Shown in pieces: positions 26,096-34,336 of a stretch of DNA of 64,000 nt. How positions within the stretch are numbered: position 1 is the stretch's first letter; every line of letters begins with the position of its first letter. Origin of the DNA: Brachybacterium tyrofermentans (GTDB lineage: Bacteria > Actinomycetota > Actinomycetes > Actinomycetales > Dermabacteraceae); assembly GCF_014897585.1 (NCBI RefSeq), contig NZ_JABUXW010000003.1, positions 1 to 64,000 on the forward strand, read 5' to 3'. Position numbers and translations under genes: made by a program. The notes under the pieces are model-generated. The model did no database searches. It was given only the letters and a program-made list of their open reading frames with translations, and was not told the origin of the DNA.

Positions 26096-27352
26096 ATGCC
26101 TGTCGTCCCCTTGCGCATCGCCGCGATCTCCCTGCACACCTCGCCCCTCGAGGAGCCCGGTGGCGCCGACGCCGGCGGGATGAACGTCGTGGTCCTCGAG
26201 CAGACCCGAGCGCTCGCTCGGCTCGGTCATCAGATCGACCTGTTCACCCGTCGTCGGGATCCCGACGCTCCCGCCGTGGTCGAGGTCGAGCCCGGCATCC
26301 GCCTGCACCATCTCGACGCCGGCCCGGCGCGGCCGATCGCCAAGAGCGCGATGGAGCAGGCGATCGGCCCCTTCCGCGATGCCCTCGGCTCGGTGCTCGC
26401 CGAGAGGCACTACGACCTGGTCCACTCCCATCACTGGTTCAGCGGTGTCGCGGCGCTGCCGGTCGCCCGCGAGCTCGGGCTCCCCCACCTGCAGTCCTTC
26501 CATTCCGTCGCCGCCCCGGACGGTGCTGAGGGGCTCGACGCCGGTGAGCCGGCGGAATCCGTCGGCCGCATCCCCGGCGAGCGCTTCGTGGCCCAGGGTT
26601 CCGACCTCGTGGTCGCCGTCTCCGAGGCGGAGGCGCGCACCGTCGCCGAACGCTACGGCGTTCCCGGTGATCGCCTCACCGTGGTCCGGCCCGGCGTGGA
26701 TGTGGATCGCTTCCGTCCCTGCGAGGACGTCGACGCCCGCCGTGAGCGCCCCACCCTGCTGTTCACCGCTCGGCTGCAGCCGCTCAAGGCCCCTGACCTC
26801 GCCCTCGAGGTGCTCGCCCATCTCGACCCCGAGATCGGGGCACGTCTGGTGCTCGCCGGCGGCGTCTCCCAGGACTTCGAGGACTACCTCGCAGAGCTCC
26901 AGGACCGGGCCCGCGAACTGGGCCTGGAGGACCGCGTCGAGTTCGTCGGCTCGCTGGGGCGCGACGAGCTCGCCGAGGCGATGCGCTGCGCCGGCGCCCT
27001 GCTGCTGACGAGCTGGTCGGAGACCTTCGGCCTGGTCGCCCTCGAAGCACAGGCCAGCGGAACCCCGGTCATCGCCTGGCGCTGCGCCGGCGGGGTGCAG
27101 GAGGCTGTCGGCCCGGAAGGGATCGTGCTGGGCAGCCGTGACCCCGATGTCTGGGCCGAAGCGGTCCAGAATCTGCTGGCCGACGCCGAGACCTATGGCA
27201 GCGCCGTGCGCTCCGCCCGCGAGTTCGCCGCCTCCCGCACCTGGGACGCCGCCGCCGAGACCCTCTCCGCGCTGTACACCAGCGTGCTCGACTCCAGCGC
27301 GATCACCACGTCTGCGGTCGATTCCGACCCCGCCGCTGGAGGCACCGCATGA
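26096..27352 (+). CDS. mshA: D-inositol-3-phosphate glycosyltransferase (mycothiol step 1)
   Basis: A 418-residue GT4-family retaining glycosyltransferase. The N-terminal HTSPLEEPGGADAGGMNV is close to the MshA signature, HSHHWFSG lies in the acceptor domain, and ETFGLVALEAQASGTPVIA is the donor-binding E-x7-E motif. MshA joins GlcNAc to inositol 3-phosphate, the first step of mycothiol synthesis. A -10-like TAGGAT (26084-26089) six nt before the ATG indicates a leaderless mRNA. The stop overlaps the deacetylase start (ATGA), which supports the mycothiol assignment. A related GT4 enzyme of other function cannot be fully excluded. Confidence 0.8.
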   Translation: MPVVPLRIAAISLHTSPLEEPGGADAGGMNVVVLEQTRALARLGHQIDLFTRRRDPDAPAVVEVEPGIRLHHLDAGPARPIAKSAMEQAIGPFRDALGSVLAERHYDLVHSHHWFSGVAALPVARELGLPHLQSFHSVAAPDGAEGLDAGEPAESVGRIPGERFVAQGSDLVVAVSEAEARTVAERYGVPGDRLTVVRPGVDVDRFRPCEDVDARRERPTLLFTARLQPLKAPDLALEVLAHLDPEIGARLVLAGGVSQDFEDYLAELQDRARELGLEDRVEFVGSLGRDELAEAMRCAGALLLTSWSETFGLVALEAQASGTPVIAWRCAGGVQEAVGPEGIVLGSRDPDVWAEAVQNLLADAETYGSAVRSAREFAASRTWDAAAETLSALYTSVLDSSAITTSAVDSDPAAGGTA

Positions 27353-28131
27353 CCACCGAACCCTGGACGCTCCTCGAGGCCGCCACCACGGTTCTCGCCG
27401 TGCACGCCCATCCGGACGACGAGTCCCTCTCCACCGGCGCCCTGCTGACCTCGCTCGTCGGCGCCGGCACCCGGGTGGAGCTCCTCACCGCGACCCGCGG
27501 CGAGGAGGGGGAGGTCGTCCCCGGCTCCGTGCCGCCCGAGGACACCCGTCCGCTCGAGCTGGTCCGCGAGGCGGAGATCGACGCCGCCACCTCGATCCTC
27601 GGGATCTCGGCCCGCTTCATGCTCGGCACCGCGCCAGCCCTCGCCGCCGACGCCGCTCCGCGCACCTATCGCGACTCCGGCATGCAGTGGATCCGCGAGG
27701 GGCTCGCCGGCCCCTCCGAGACCGCCGGCGCCGACAGCTTCACCCATCGGCCCCTCGAGGAGGCCATCGATGACCTCGCCGCCCTGATCCAGGAGCGTCG
27801 GCCCGATGCCGTCATCGGATATGACGACGAGGGCACCTACGGGCATCCCGACCATGTGCGCGCCCACCACGTCACCGCCGCGGCCTGCGCGCGCACCGCG
27901 ACGCCGATGGTCGAGGTCTCCAGCGCACCGGACCCCGCGCCGGACGCCGGATTCGTCTGGCGCGACCACCAGGGCGTGGCCGACGTGGTCCGTCGCGCCG
28001 TGGACTCGTACCGCACCCAGCTCACCGTCGTCGACTGGGCCGACGCGGAGAAGACGGGCATCTCGATCCGTCACGTCGGTGGTCAGGACGACGTCGTGCT
28101 GCTGCGGACGGGGCTACGTGTGCGGGGGTGA
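27349..28131 (+). CDS. mshB: PIG-L family deacetylase, probably MshB
   Basis: A 260-residue zinc-dependent LmbE/PIG-L deacetylase. AHPDDE (about 20-25, zinc ligands and catalytic Asp), TRGEEGEV and YGHPDH (third ligand region) are all intact and match MshB, which removes the acetyl group from GlcNAc-inositol in mycothiol synthesis. Coupling to mshA (4-bp overlap) favours MshB over Mca (mycothiol conjugate amidase), which has the same fold. The downstream EEP gene is convergent, 25 bp away. Confidence 0.78.
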   Translation: MTTEPWTLLEAATTVLAVHAHPDDESLSTGALLTSLVGAGTRVELLTATRGEEGEVVPGSVPPEDTRPLELVREAEIDAATSILGISARFMLGTAPALAADAAPRTYRDSGMQWIREGLAGPSETAGADSFTHRPLEEAIDDLAALIQERRPDAVIGYDDEGTYGHPDHVRAHHVTAAACARTATPMVEVSSAPDPAPDAGFVWRDHQGVADVVRRAVDSYRTQLTVVDWADAEKTGISIRHVGGQDDVVLLRTGLRVRG

Positions 28132-28156
28132 GCTCAGCGTGCGGGAGTGAGCGCTC

Positions 28157-28879
28157 TCAGAGAGTGATGTCCAGCAGCGTCGGCCGGTGATCCGACGCCC
28201 CGGACAGCCGCTCCTCGTCGACCCGCCGAGTCGAGGTCACCGCCCGCGCCTCGCGCACCCTCACCCCCGGCGTCGTGAGGATGGCGTCGATGCGTCGCAC
28301 CGGCTCGCGGGCCGGGAAGGTGTGCTCGCTCTGCGGGGCCGGATCGGTCAGCAGCGGCTCGAGCGAGGTGCGGGCAGGCCCGTCGGCCGTCTCGTTGAGA
28401 TCCCCGCCCACGATCGCCGGCGCCCCCGCCCCGCGCACGAGCTCCGCCAGGTGCGCGGCATGGCGCAGGCGGTTGTCCTGCTGGAGTGCCAGATGCGTCG
28501 AAGAGACCATCACCGAACCACCGCCGGGCACCGAGAGCCGCACCGCAGCCACCCCGCGCGGGTAGGTCGAGTTGAGGTCCGTCACCGTCTGCTGGACCGC
28601 GTGGGCCCCCCGACGGATGACCTGCGCGGCCACCTCATCGGTGGCGAGGATCGCGAGGCCGCGGCCCCCGAACCCTCCCAGCAGGATCCTGCGGTCGATC
28701 TGCCGCGCGAACCAGGACAGGCGCGTGGTGGGCAGCACGAATCGAGGCGCCTCCTGGACCAGCAGCACGTCGGGCTCGAGGTCCTGCACCGTCTCGATCA
28801 GAGCCGGCAGATCCCCGCGCAGCTCCCAGAGATTCCACGAGACGATCCGCAGATCCCACGGGCCCGATGTGCTCAGCAT
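28157..28879 (-). CDS. Endonuclease/exonuclease/phosphatase (EEP) family hydrolase
   Basis: A 240-residue protein with all the EEP catalytic blocks: VSWNLWE (metal Asn), LLVQEA (Glu), SSTHLA (His), GGDLNE (Asp/Asn), RIDAI and SGASDHRPTL (final Asp-His). Members hydrolyse phosphodiesters in DNA, RNA or phospholipids; no signal peptide is seen, so it is probably cytoplasmic. Two bases separate it from the upstream ADP-ribosylglycohydrolase gene, so the two are one operon. Confidence 0.82.
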   Translation of the reverse strand: MLSTSGPWDLRIVSWNLWELRGDLPALIETVQDLEPDVLLVQEAPRFVLPTTRLSWFARQIDRRILLGGFGGRGLAILATDEVAAQVIRRGAHAVQQTVTDLNSTYPRGVAAVRLSVPGGGSVMVSSTHLALQQDNRLRHAAHLAELVRGAGAPAIVGGDLNETADGPARTSLEPLLTDPAPQSEHTFPAREPVRRIDAILTTPGVRVREARAVTSTRRVDEERLSGASDHRPTLLDITL

Positions 28880-28881
28880 GC

Positions 28882-29937
28882 TCAGTCCTCGTCATCCGCC
28901 GGCGCGGTCAGCGATCCGAGCAGCCGGTCGATCAGGCCCCTGAGCTCGTCGGTCTCGTAGCCGGGCCAGCCGAACAGCACGCGGCGCCATTCCGGCGGCA
29001 CGGCCTTCGGGCCCAGGGCAGCACCGATCAGGGCCCCGGTGATGCATGCGACCGTGTCGGTGTCGTAGCCGGCGCGGGCCGCGGATTCGAGCGCCGCGAC
29101 CAGCGTGTCCCGCTGGGCGAACTTGTCCTCGGGAAGCGGCATCACCCCGGCGATGGCCGCCCAGGACGCCTGGAACGCCCCCACCACCCAGCCGTTGCGA
29201 CGGAAGAACGCCGGCGTGCCCCGCTCGGCCTCCTCGATCCGCGAGGTCCACAGATCCCGGCGCTCCGGGCTCAGTCGCTCCAGGCCCCGACGGACATCGA
29301 TCTCGCCGGTGAGGACCGCGTGACGCACCGCGAAACCCCACAGCATGCAGGCCTCGGTCGCGTCGGGATGGACGTGTGTCAGACGACACACCGCGTCGAT
29401 GCCCGCGGCCGCGTCGTCATCCGAGGCCAGCAGATAGGGCATCACCGCGGCGTGGGTGCGCATGAGCGAGCCGTTGCCCGCCGAGGCCTCCAGATCCTCG
29501 TACGCCGAGATCGCCGCGGCGCGGAAGTCGCGGGCCCGCGGGGCGTAGTGGTCCTCGATGCGGGCGCGATCGGCAGCCCGACGGATGACCTGCGAGGTGA
29601 GCGCCCCGATATCGGGAGTGCCCAGCGACCAGGAGTACCACTCGCGGGCGATCTGGTCCTGCGCGGACTCGACCCGCAGGTCATGGCGATCCGACGCCGA
29701 GACAGCAGCCTCCAGCACCACGATCGCCATCGACGTGTCGTCCGTCCACTCCCCCGGTTGCCACTCGAGGATGCCGCCGCCGATCATGTCGATGTCCTCG
29801 GACTCGACGACCGGGGCCTGGAACTCATAGGGCGCGCCCAGGGCATCCCCGGTGGCCGCGGCGATCACGGAACCGGCGGCGCGCCGGCGCTGCTCAGGGG
29901 TCAGGCCCGTCTCCGTGTGCGGTGCGGCATTGATCAT
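28882..29937 (-). CDS. ADP-ribosylglycohydrolase family protein
   Basis: A 351-residue DraG-like hydrolase. The N-terminal GDALGAPYEF, the metal motif WTDDTSMA and the C-terminal GYDTDTVACITGALIGA carry the acidic residues that bind two Mg2+. These enzymes remove ADP-ribose from proteins or small molecules. The ATG at 29937 is chosen; a GTG at 29958 would add seven residues and neither has a strong Shine-Dalgarno. It is the first gene of a two-gene operon with the EEP hydrolase, which suggests a joint role in nucleotide or ADP-ribose metabolism (inference). Confidence 0.85.
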   Translation of the reverse strand: MINAAPHTETGLTPEQRRRAAGSVIAAATGDALGAPYEFQAPVVESEDIDMIGGGILEWQPGEWTDDTSMAIVVLEAAVSASDRHDLRVESAQDQIAREWYSWSLGTPDIGALTSQVIRRAADRARIEDHYAPRARDFRAAAISAYEDLEASAGNGSLMRTHAAVMPYLLASDDDAAAGIDAVCRLTHVHPDATEACMLWGFAVRHAVLTGEIDVRRGLERLSPERRDLWTSRIEEAERGTPAFFRRNGWVVGAFQASWAAIAGVMPLPEDKFAQRDTLVAALESAARAGYDTDTVACITGALIGAALGPKAVPPEWRRVLFGWPGYETDELRGLIDRLLGSLTAPADDED

Positions 29938-30011
29938 CACCTGATCATCGTTCCACACCGCGCTGGGGCTCCCTGACCCCAGTACCCTGGTGAGGACTTC
30001 GAAGGAGCTCC

Positions 30012-30827
30012 ATGACCGACACCCCCGGCACCCCCGGATCCACCGATCCGCACTGCGCCGATACCCATGCCGATCCGCATGATCACACCGGGCACGACCA
30101 CCCGCCCACCGGGGCAGACCTCGTGCGGGACCTCGTCAAGGGTCTGTCGGTGCTCGCCCTGGTGATTCCCGTGATCGGGGTGCTCCTGCTGATCGCGATC
30201 CTCCCGTTCGCGCCCACCAGCCCGGTGGTGCTCCTGCTCGGCATCGCGCTGGGCGCCGCCCACCTCGCCTCCCTCGTCGCGACCAGCCTGTTCGTGGCCC
30301 GCACCCGCAAGCAGCTGGCCGTGAACCCCGGCCTGCTCGCCGTGCGCAGCGGGGTCGAGGAGGCTCTGCGCCTCGCGGCCGTGCTGCTGGCGCTGCTGCT
30401 CTGGCCCGGCGACATCCGCGCCGAGCTCGGCGTGTGGATCGGCGCCGGCGCGGCCCTGGTCTGGGTCGCCCTCGCAACCGCCCAGACCGTCTCCACCAGG
30501 CGACGCATCGCCCGGCCCTCGGACTGGTCCAAGGAGGCCGTGTCCACGCTGCTCAGCGAGCGCGTGGGCGCTCGCTCGACCGTGGTGATGCGCCTGCTGG
30601 ACGTCGTCGGCACCGTCGCCTTCCAGGTCGGGGCGACGGTTCTGGTGATCCTCTCCCCCGTGCTGGTGATCGGCACCGCGGTGCTCTCGATCGCCTCGGG
30701 CCTGTCCACCCTGGTGCTCCAGCGGCGGTCCCCGGCGGAGCGCGCCCGCACCCCGTGGGCGTACGCCCCGCTCGCGATCGGGCTGCTCACCCTGGCGCTG
30801 GGATCGCTGGGCCTGATCACCCTCTGA
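30012..30827 (+). CDS. Membrane protein with His-rich N terminus
   Basis: A 271-residue protein I do not recognise. The first ~35 residues are rich in His, Asp and Thr (HADPHDHTGHDH), which could bind metal. About six membrane segments follow (near 48-70, 76-97, 115-135, 140-160, 198-225 and 250-270). A good Shine-Dalgarno (AAGGAG) precedes the ATG. It is followed by a 15-bp tandem array and the M13 peptidase gene. Confidence 0.65.
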   Translation: MTDTPGTPGSTDPHCADTHADPHDHTGHDHPPTGADLVRDLVKGLSVLALVIPVIGVLLLIAILPFAPTSPVVLLLGIALGAAHLASLVATSLFVARTRKQLAVNPGLLAVRSGVEEALRLAAVLLALLLWPGDIRAELGVWIGAGAALVWVALATAQTVSTRRRIARPSDWSKEAVSTLLSERVGARSTVVMRLLDVVGTVAFQVGATVLVILSPVLVIGTAVLSIASGLSTLVLQRRSPAERARTPWAYAPLAIGLLTLALGSLGLITL

Positions 30828-30833
30828 TCCCTC

Positions 30834-30878
30834 TCTGACCCGAAGTTCTCTGACCCGTAGTTCTCAGACCTGTACTTC
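30834..30878. repeat. 15-bp tandem array
   Basis: Three 15-bp units (first TCTGACCCGAAGTTC, 30834-30848) start 7 bp after the membrane-protein stop and end 30 bp before the M13 peptidase start. The gap is otherwise featureless. Confidence 0.85.
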
Positions 30879-30908
30879 TTCCACCCCTCGACCACGCAGG
30901 AGCCGATG

Positions 30909-32963
30909 ATGACCGCTGCCCCCACCGATCCGACCCGCTCGGGACTCGCCCTCACCGAGGTCGACGCCGACATCCGCCTTCAGGACGACCTCTTCGGCCA
31001 TGTCAACGGCCGCTGGCTGGCCACCCACGAGATGCCCGCCGATCGCTCGAGCGACGGCGCCTTCCACCAGCTGCGGGACCTCTCCGAGAAGCGGGTGCGC
31101 GAGATCATCGAGGAGGCCGCCGCCGACCTGGGCGGCGACTCGAGCAGCGATGCGGGCAGTGAGGAGGGCAGCGACGAGAGCAGCGACGGAGTGCCGCGCA
31201 CCGACCATGCCCGCGTCGGCGCCCTGTACCGCATGTTCATGGACACCGAGGCGATCGAGAGCGCCGGCATCGCCCCGCTCGAGGAGCTGCTGGCGACGAT
31301 CGGCGCGAGCTCGGACCTCGCGGCCATCACCCGCACCATGGCCGCCCCGGATTCCGGTGCCAGCGCCCTGCTCGCGTACGTCTGGACCGACGACCACGAC
31401 TCCACCAGCTATCAGGTGAAGCTCCACCAGGGCGGTCTGGGCCTGCCGGACGAGTCCTACTACCGCGAGGAGCACTACGCCGAGATCCGGGAGGCCTACA
31501 TCGCCCATCTCGCGAACCTCGCCGCTCTCGGCGGTCTGCCGGGACGCGAGGGTCTGCTCGCCGGGGACGCCGCCGCCCTCGCCGCCGCGGTGATGGACTT
31601 CGAGACCCGCCTGGCCGCCTGCCACGTCGATGTGGTGCGCCTGCGCGACAGCGAGAAGTCCTACAACCCGATGGACGCCGCCCAGCGCCGCGAGCTCGCC
31701 CCCACCTTCGAGTGGGACGCCTTCGTGGAGGGCACCGGCGCCCCGGAGTCGGCCTTCGAGATCGTCTCCGTGGGCCAGCCGGAGTTCGTCTCCGCCGCCT
31801 CCGAGCTGCTCGCCGGCGAGGACCTCGACGTGCTGCGCACCTGGCTCGCCGTCCACACGGTCTCCGGCTACGCGCCCTACCTGCCCACCGCCCTCGTCGA
31901 GGAGGACTTCGCCTTCGCCGGCCGGGTGCTCTCCGGCGCCGAGGAGCTGCGCGAGCGCTGGAAGCGCGGCGTCTCCTTCGTGGAGGGCGCCGTCGGCTTC
32001 GCCGTGGGCAAGGAATACGTGAGCCGCCATTTCCCGCCCGCCCACAAGGAGCGCATGAGCACGCTGGTCGACGCCCTCATGGACGCCTACCGCAGCTCGA
32101 TCCAGCAGCTGGAGTGGATGACCCCGGCGACCCGCGAGAAGGCGCTCGCGAAGCTCGAGAAGTTCACCCCGAAGATCGGCTACCCCGACTCCTGGCGCAG
32201 CTACGACGGCTTCGAGATCGTGCCCGGCGACCTGGTCGCCACGGTGCGCGCCTCGCGCCGCTTCGACGCCGAGTTCGAGTACGCCAAGGTGGGCGGCCCG
32301 ATCGACGAGACCGAGTGGCACATGACCCCGCAGACGGTCAACGCGTACTACAACCCCGGCCGCAACGAGATCGTGTTCCCCGCCGCGATCCTGCAGCCGC
32401 CCTTCTTCGACGCCGAGGCCGAGGACGCCGTGAACTTCGGCGGCATCGGCGCCGTGATCGGCCACGAGGTGGGCCACGGCTTCGACGATCAGGGATCGAA
32501 GTACGACGGCGACGGCAACCTCGCCTCCTGGTGGACGCCGGAGGACCGCGAGGCGTTCGACGAGCGCGCCGCGACCCTCATCGCCCAGTACTCCGAGCTC
32601 TCCCCGCGCGAGCTCGACGACTCCCATCGCGTCAACGGAGCGCTCACCATCGGCGAGAACATCGGCGACCTGGGCGGTCTGTCCATCGCCGTGAAGGCGT
32701 ACGTCGCGACCGCCGGCCCCGACGCCCCGGAGCTCGACGGCTTCACCGGCCTGCAGCGCGTGTTCCTGTCCTGGGCCACCGTGTGGCGCGGCATGAACCG
32801 CCCGCAGGAGGGCATCCGTCGCCTGGCCGTGGACCCGCATGCGCCGATGGAGTTCCGCTGCAACACGGTGGTGGGCCACCTGGCCGAGTTCCATGAGGCC
32901 TTCGACGTGCGCGAGGGCGACGGGATGTACCGCGCCCCTGAGGACCGGGTGACGATCTGGTGA
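30909..32963 (+). CDS. M13 family zinc metallopeptidase (neprilysin-like)
   Basis: A 684-residue peptidase. HEVGH (about 519-523) is the HExxH zinc site, GENIGDLGG supplies the third ligand Glu, and NAYYNPGRNEIVFPA is the substrate-binding Asn-Ala-x-Tyr block. No signal peptide is evident, so it is probably cytoplasmic, as in other bacterial PepO-type enzymes. AGGAG (30898-30902) is 6 nt from ATG 30909 and only 3 nt from ATG 30906, so the second is preferred. A Ser/Asp/Glu-rich insertion (about residues 78-96) is low complexity. Likely degrades oligopeptides. Confidence 0.92.
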   Translation: MTAAPTDPTRSGLALTEVDADIRLQDDLFGHVNGRWLATHEMPADRSSDGAFHQLRDLSEKRVREIIEEAAADLGGDSSSDAGSEEGSDESSDGVPRTDHARVGALYRMFMDTEAIESAGIAPLEELLATIGASSDLAAITRTMAAPDSGASALLAYVWTDDHDSTSYQVKLHQGGLGLPDESYYREEHYAEIREAYIAHLANLAALGGLPGREGLLAGDAAALAAAVMDFETRLAACHVDVVRLRDSEKSYNPMDAAQRRELAPTFEWDAFVEGTGAPESAFEIVSVGQPEFVSAASELLAGEDLDVLRTWLAVHTVSGYAPYLPTALVEEDFAFAGRVLSGAEELRERWKRGVSFVEGAVGFAVGKEYVSRHFPPAHKERMSTLVDALMDAYRSSIQQLEWMTPATREKALAKLEKFTPKIGYPDSWRSYDGFEIVPGDLVATVRASRRFDAEFEYAKVGGPIDETEWHMTPQTVNAYYNPGRNEIVFPAAILQPPFFDAEAEDAVNFGGIGAVIGHEVGHGFDDQGSKYDGDGNLASWWTPEDREAFDERAATLIAQYSELSPRELDDSHRVNGALTIGENIGDLGGLSIAVKAYVATAGPDAPELDGFTGLQRVFLSWATVWRGMNRPQEGIRRLAVDPHAPMEFRCNTVVGHLAEFHEAFDVREGDGMYRAPEDRVTIW

Positions 32964-32988
32964 TCATCGTCCTCCCGACGGGCGCACT

Positions 32989-33555
32989 GTGAGGCCCGAC
33001 GCCCCGTTCTACGTCGGCACCACCCGCCCCTCCCGGATCGGGTGGACCCGCATCGGGCTGACGGTGCTGGCCGGCGTGATCGCCACGCTGCTGATGTCCT
33101 CGCGCAGCAGCGTGGCGGCCGGCCTGCTGATCGCGTTCCTGTTCGCCCTGCTCACGCTGTGGACCTGGATGGGTCAGCATGCGCGGTTCGTGGTCGACGA
33201 GCGTGGTCTCACCGTGAGCCTCGGCGGCTTCCTGCCGCGCAAGCCCTGGCCGCTGGCGGACTTCCGCACCGTGCAGTACCGCACACTGGGGGCCTCCACG
33301 GTCGGAGTGACGCTCGGCGGGTACGGCTGGCGCCGGGGCCGGGCGTCCGCGTCCACGCCTGCGGAGCTCAGTCCCGTCGGCAGCCGGAAGATCTACACGA
33401 CCGGCCAGGCGCAGCAGCCGTACCGGTTGATGGTGACCCGGGCGGGCACGATGGTCGAGATCGTCGGACGCTCGGGCACGAACTACGTGATCTCCCCCGA
33501 GGACACCGAGGCGACCGCCGCCGCGATCGACCAGGCGATCCGCGCCCGCCGGTGA
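32989..33555 (+). CDS. Membrane protein with PH-like domain
   Basis: A 188-residue protein starting at GTG 32989. Two membrane helices (about 20-60) are followed by a beta-rich region (RFVVDERGLTVSLGGFLPRK, WPLADFRTVQYR) typical of bacterial PH-domain (YdbT-like) proteins. It follows the M13 peptidase by 25 bp. Function unknown. Confidence 0.65.
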   Translation: MRPDAPFYVGTTRPSRIGWTRIGLTVLAGVIATLLMSSRSSVAAGLLIAFLFALLTLWTWMGQHARFVVDERGLTVSLGGFLPRKPWPLADFRTVQYRTLGASTVGVTLGGYGWRRGRASASTPAELSPVGSRKIYTTGQAQQPYRLMVTRAGTMVEIVGRSGTNYVISPEDTEATAAAIDQAIRARR

Positions 33556-33602
33556 CACGATCCGCTCCCGCCGCCGAGACGGCTAGACTGTCGGGGTCAT
33601 CC

Positions 33603-33695
33603 ACTGACAGGGGAGCACCGCCACGGTGCTGAGAGTGCGCGAACCTGCGCAGACCCTCGAACCTGATCCGGCTCGCACCGGCGTAGGGAGTCGGG
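33603..33695 (+). ncRNA. TPP riboswitch (THI element)
   Basis: Conserved landmarks are in order: ACAGGGGAGC, then CTGAGA (33629-33634), a variable P3 arm (GTGCGC...TGCGCA), ACCC with GAACCTGAT (33659-33667) and GTAGGGA (33683-33689). The element lies upstream of ykoE, a thiamine/HMP transporter gene, so it should turn expression down when thiamine pyrophosphate is high. Confidence 0.93.
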
Positions 33696-33727
33696 ACATC
33701 CGCGCGGGGCCACCGGTCCTGTGCGCC

Positions 33728-33749
33728 CCTTCCGTGCAGATGGAAGGAG
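33728..33749 (+). promoter_or_regulatory. Shine-Dalgarno sequestering hairpin of the riboswitch
   Basis: CCTTCC (33728-33733) can pair with GGAAGG (33742-33747), which includes the start of the ykoE Shine-Dalgarno AAGGAG (33744-33749). This is a plausible expression platform that blocks translation when TPP is bound. Confidence 0.6.
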
Positions 33750-33754
33750 AAGTG

Positions 33755-34336
33755 ATGACGCGTTTCCGCACCCTCGACCTGATGGTCACCGTGCTGATCG
33801 GGGCGGCCTTCGGGGTCGCCTATCTGGGATACGGGCAGCTGTACACGCTGATCGGTCCGTTCACCGCCGCCTTCAAGCCGGCCGAGGGGCTGCTCGCCGG
33901 GATCTGGTTCCTGCCGGGCATCCTCGCCGCGCTGCTCGTGCGCAAGCCGGGCGCCGCTCTGTTCGCCGGGCTGCTGGCCGCGGTGCTCTCGATGCTGCTG
34001 GGCAGCCCGTGGGGCTGGGGCACCGCGATCTCCGGGCTGATGCAGGGCGGCGGCGTCGAGCTCGCGTTCCTGCTCACCCGCTATCGGCGCTTCACGCTCC
34101 CGGTCGCGATCCTCGGCGGGCTGCTCGCCGCCGTCCTGGAATGGGGCTGGGAGAAGGTCATCTACTACCCCGAGATGAGCTGGCCGTTCTCCCTGGCCAT
34201 GCTGGGGGCGTTCCTGGTCTCCGGGGCGCTGCTGTGCGGTGTGCTGGGCTGGGCGGCATCCCGCGCCCTGGCGGCGACCGGCGCGGTGGACTCCCTGCCC
34301 TCCGGTCGTGAGCATGCCCGCATCGCCGAGGCCTGA
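33755..34336 (+). CDS. ykoE: ECF transporter substrate-binding subunit for thiamine/HMP
   Basis: A 193-residue integral membrane protein of the YkoE family (S component), with about five to six membrane segments and the conserved YGQLYTLIGPFTAAFKPA and WGWGTAISG blocks. YkoE confers specificity for thiamine precursors such as hydroxymethylpyrimidine. A TPP riboswitch and SD hairpin lie upstream, and the ATPase/permease gene overlaps its end by 23 bp. The strong SD (AAGGAG) is part of the regulatory hairpin. Confidence 0.92.
   Translation: MTRFRTLDLMVTVLIGAAFGVAYLGYGQLYTLIGPFTAAFKPAEGLLAGIWFLPGILAALLVRKPGAALFAGLLAAVLSMLLGSPWGWGTAISGLMQGGGVELAFLLTRYRRFTLPVAILGGLLAAVLEWGWEKVIYYPEMSWPFSLAMLGAFLVSGALLCGVLGWAASRALAATGAVDSLPSGREHARIAEA

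Noticed and set aside
30864-32894. Long minus-strand open frame (676 codons) opposite the M13 peptidase gene
   Set aside because: Typical antisense shadow of a high-GC gene: no motifs, poor codon pattern, and the plus strand carries the intact HExxH protease.
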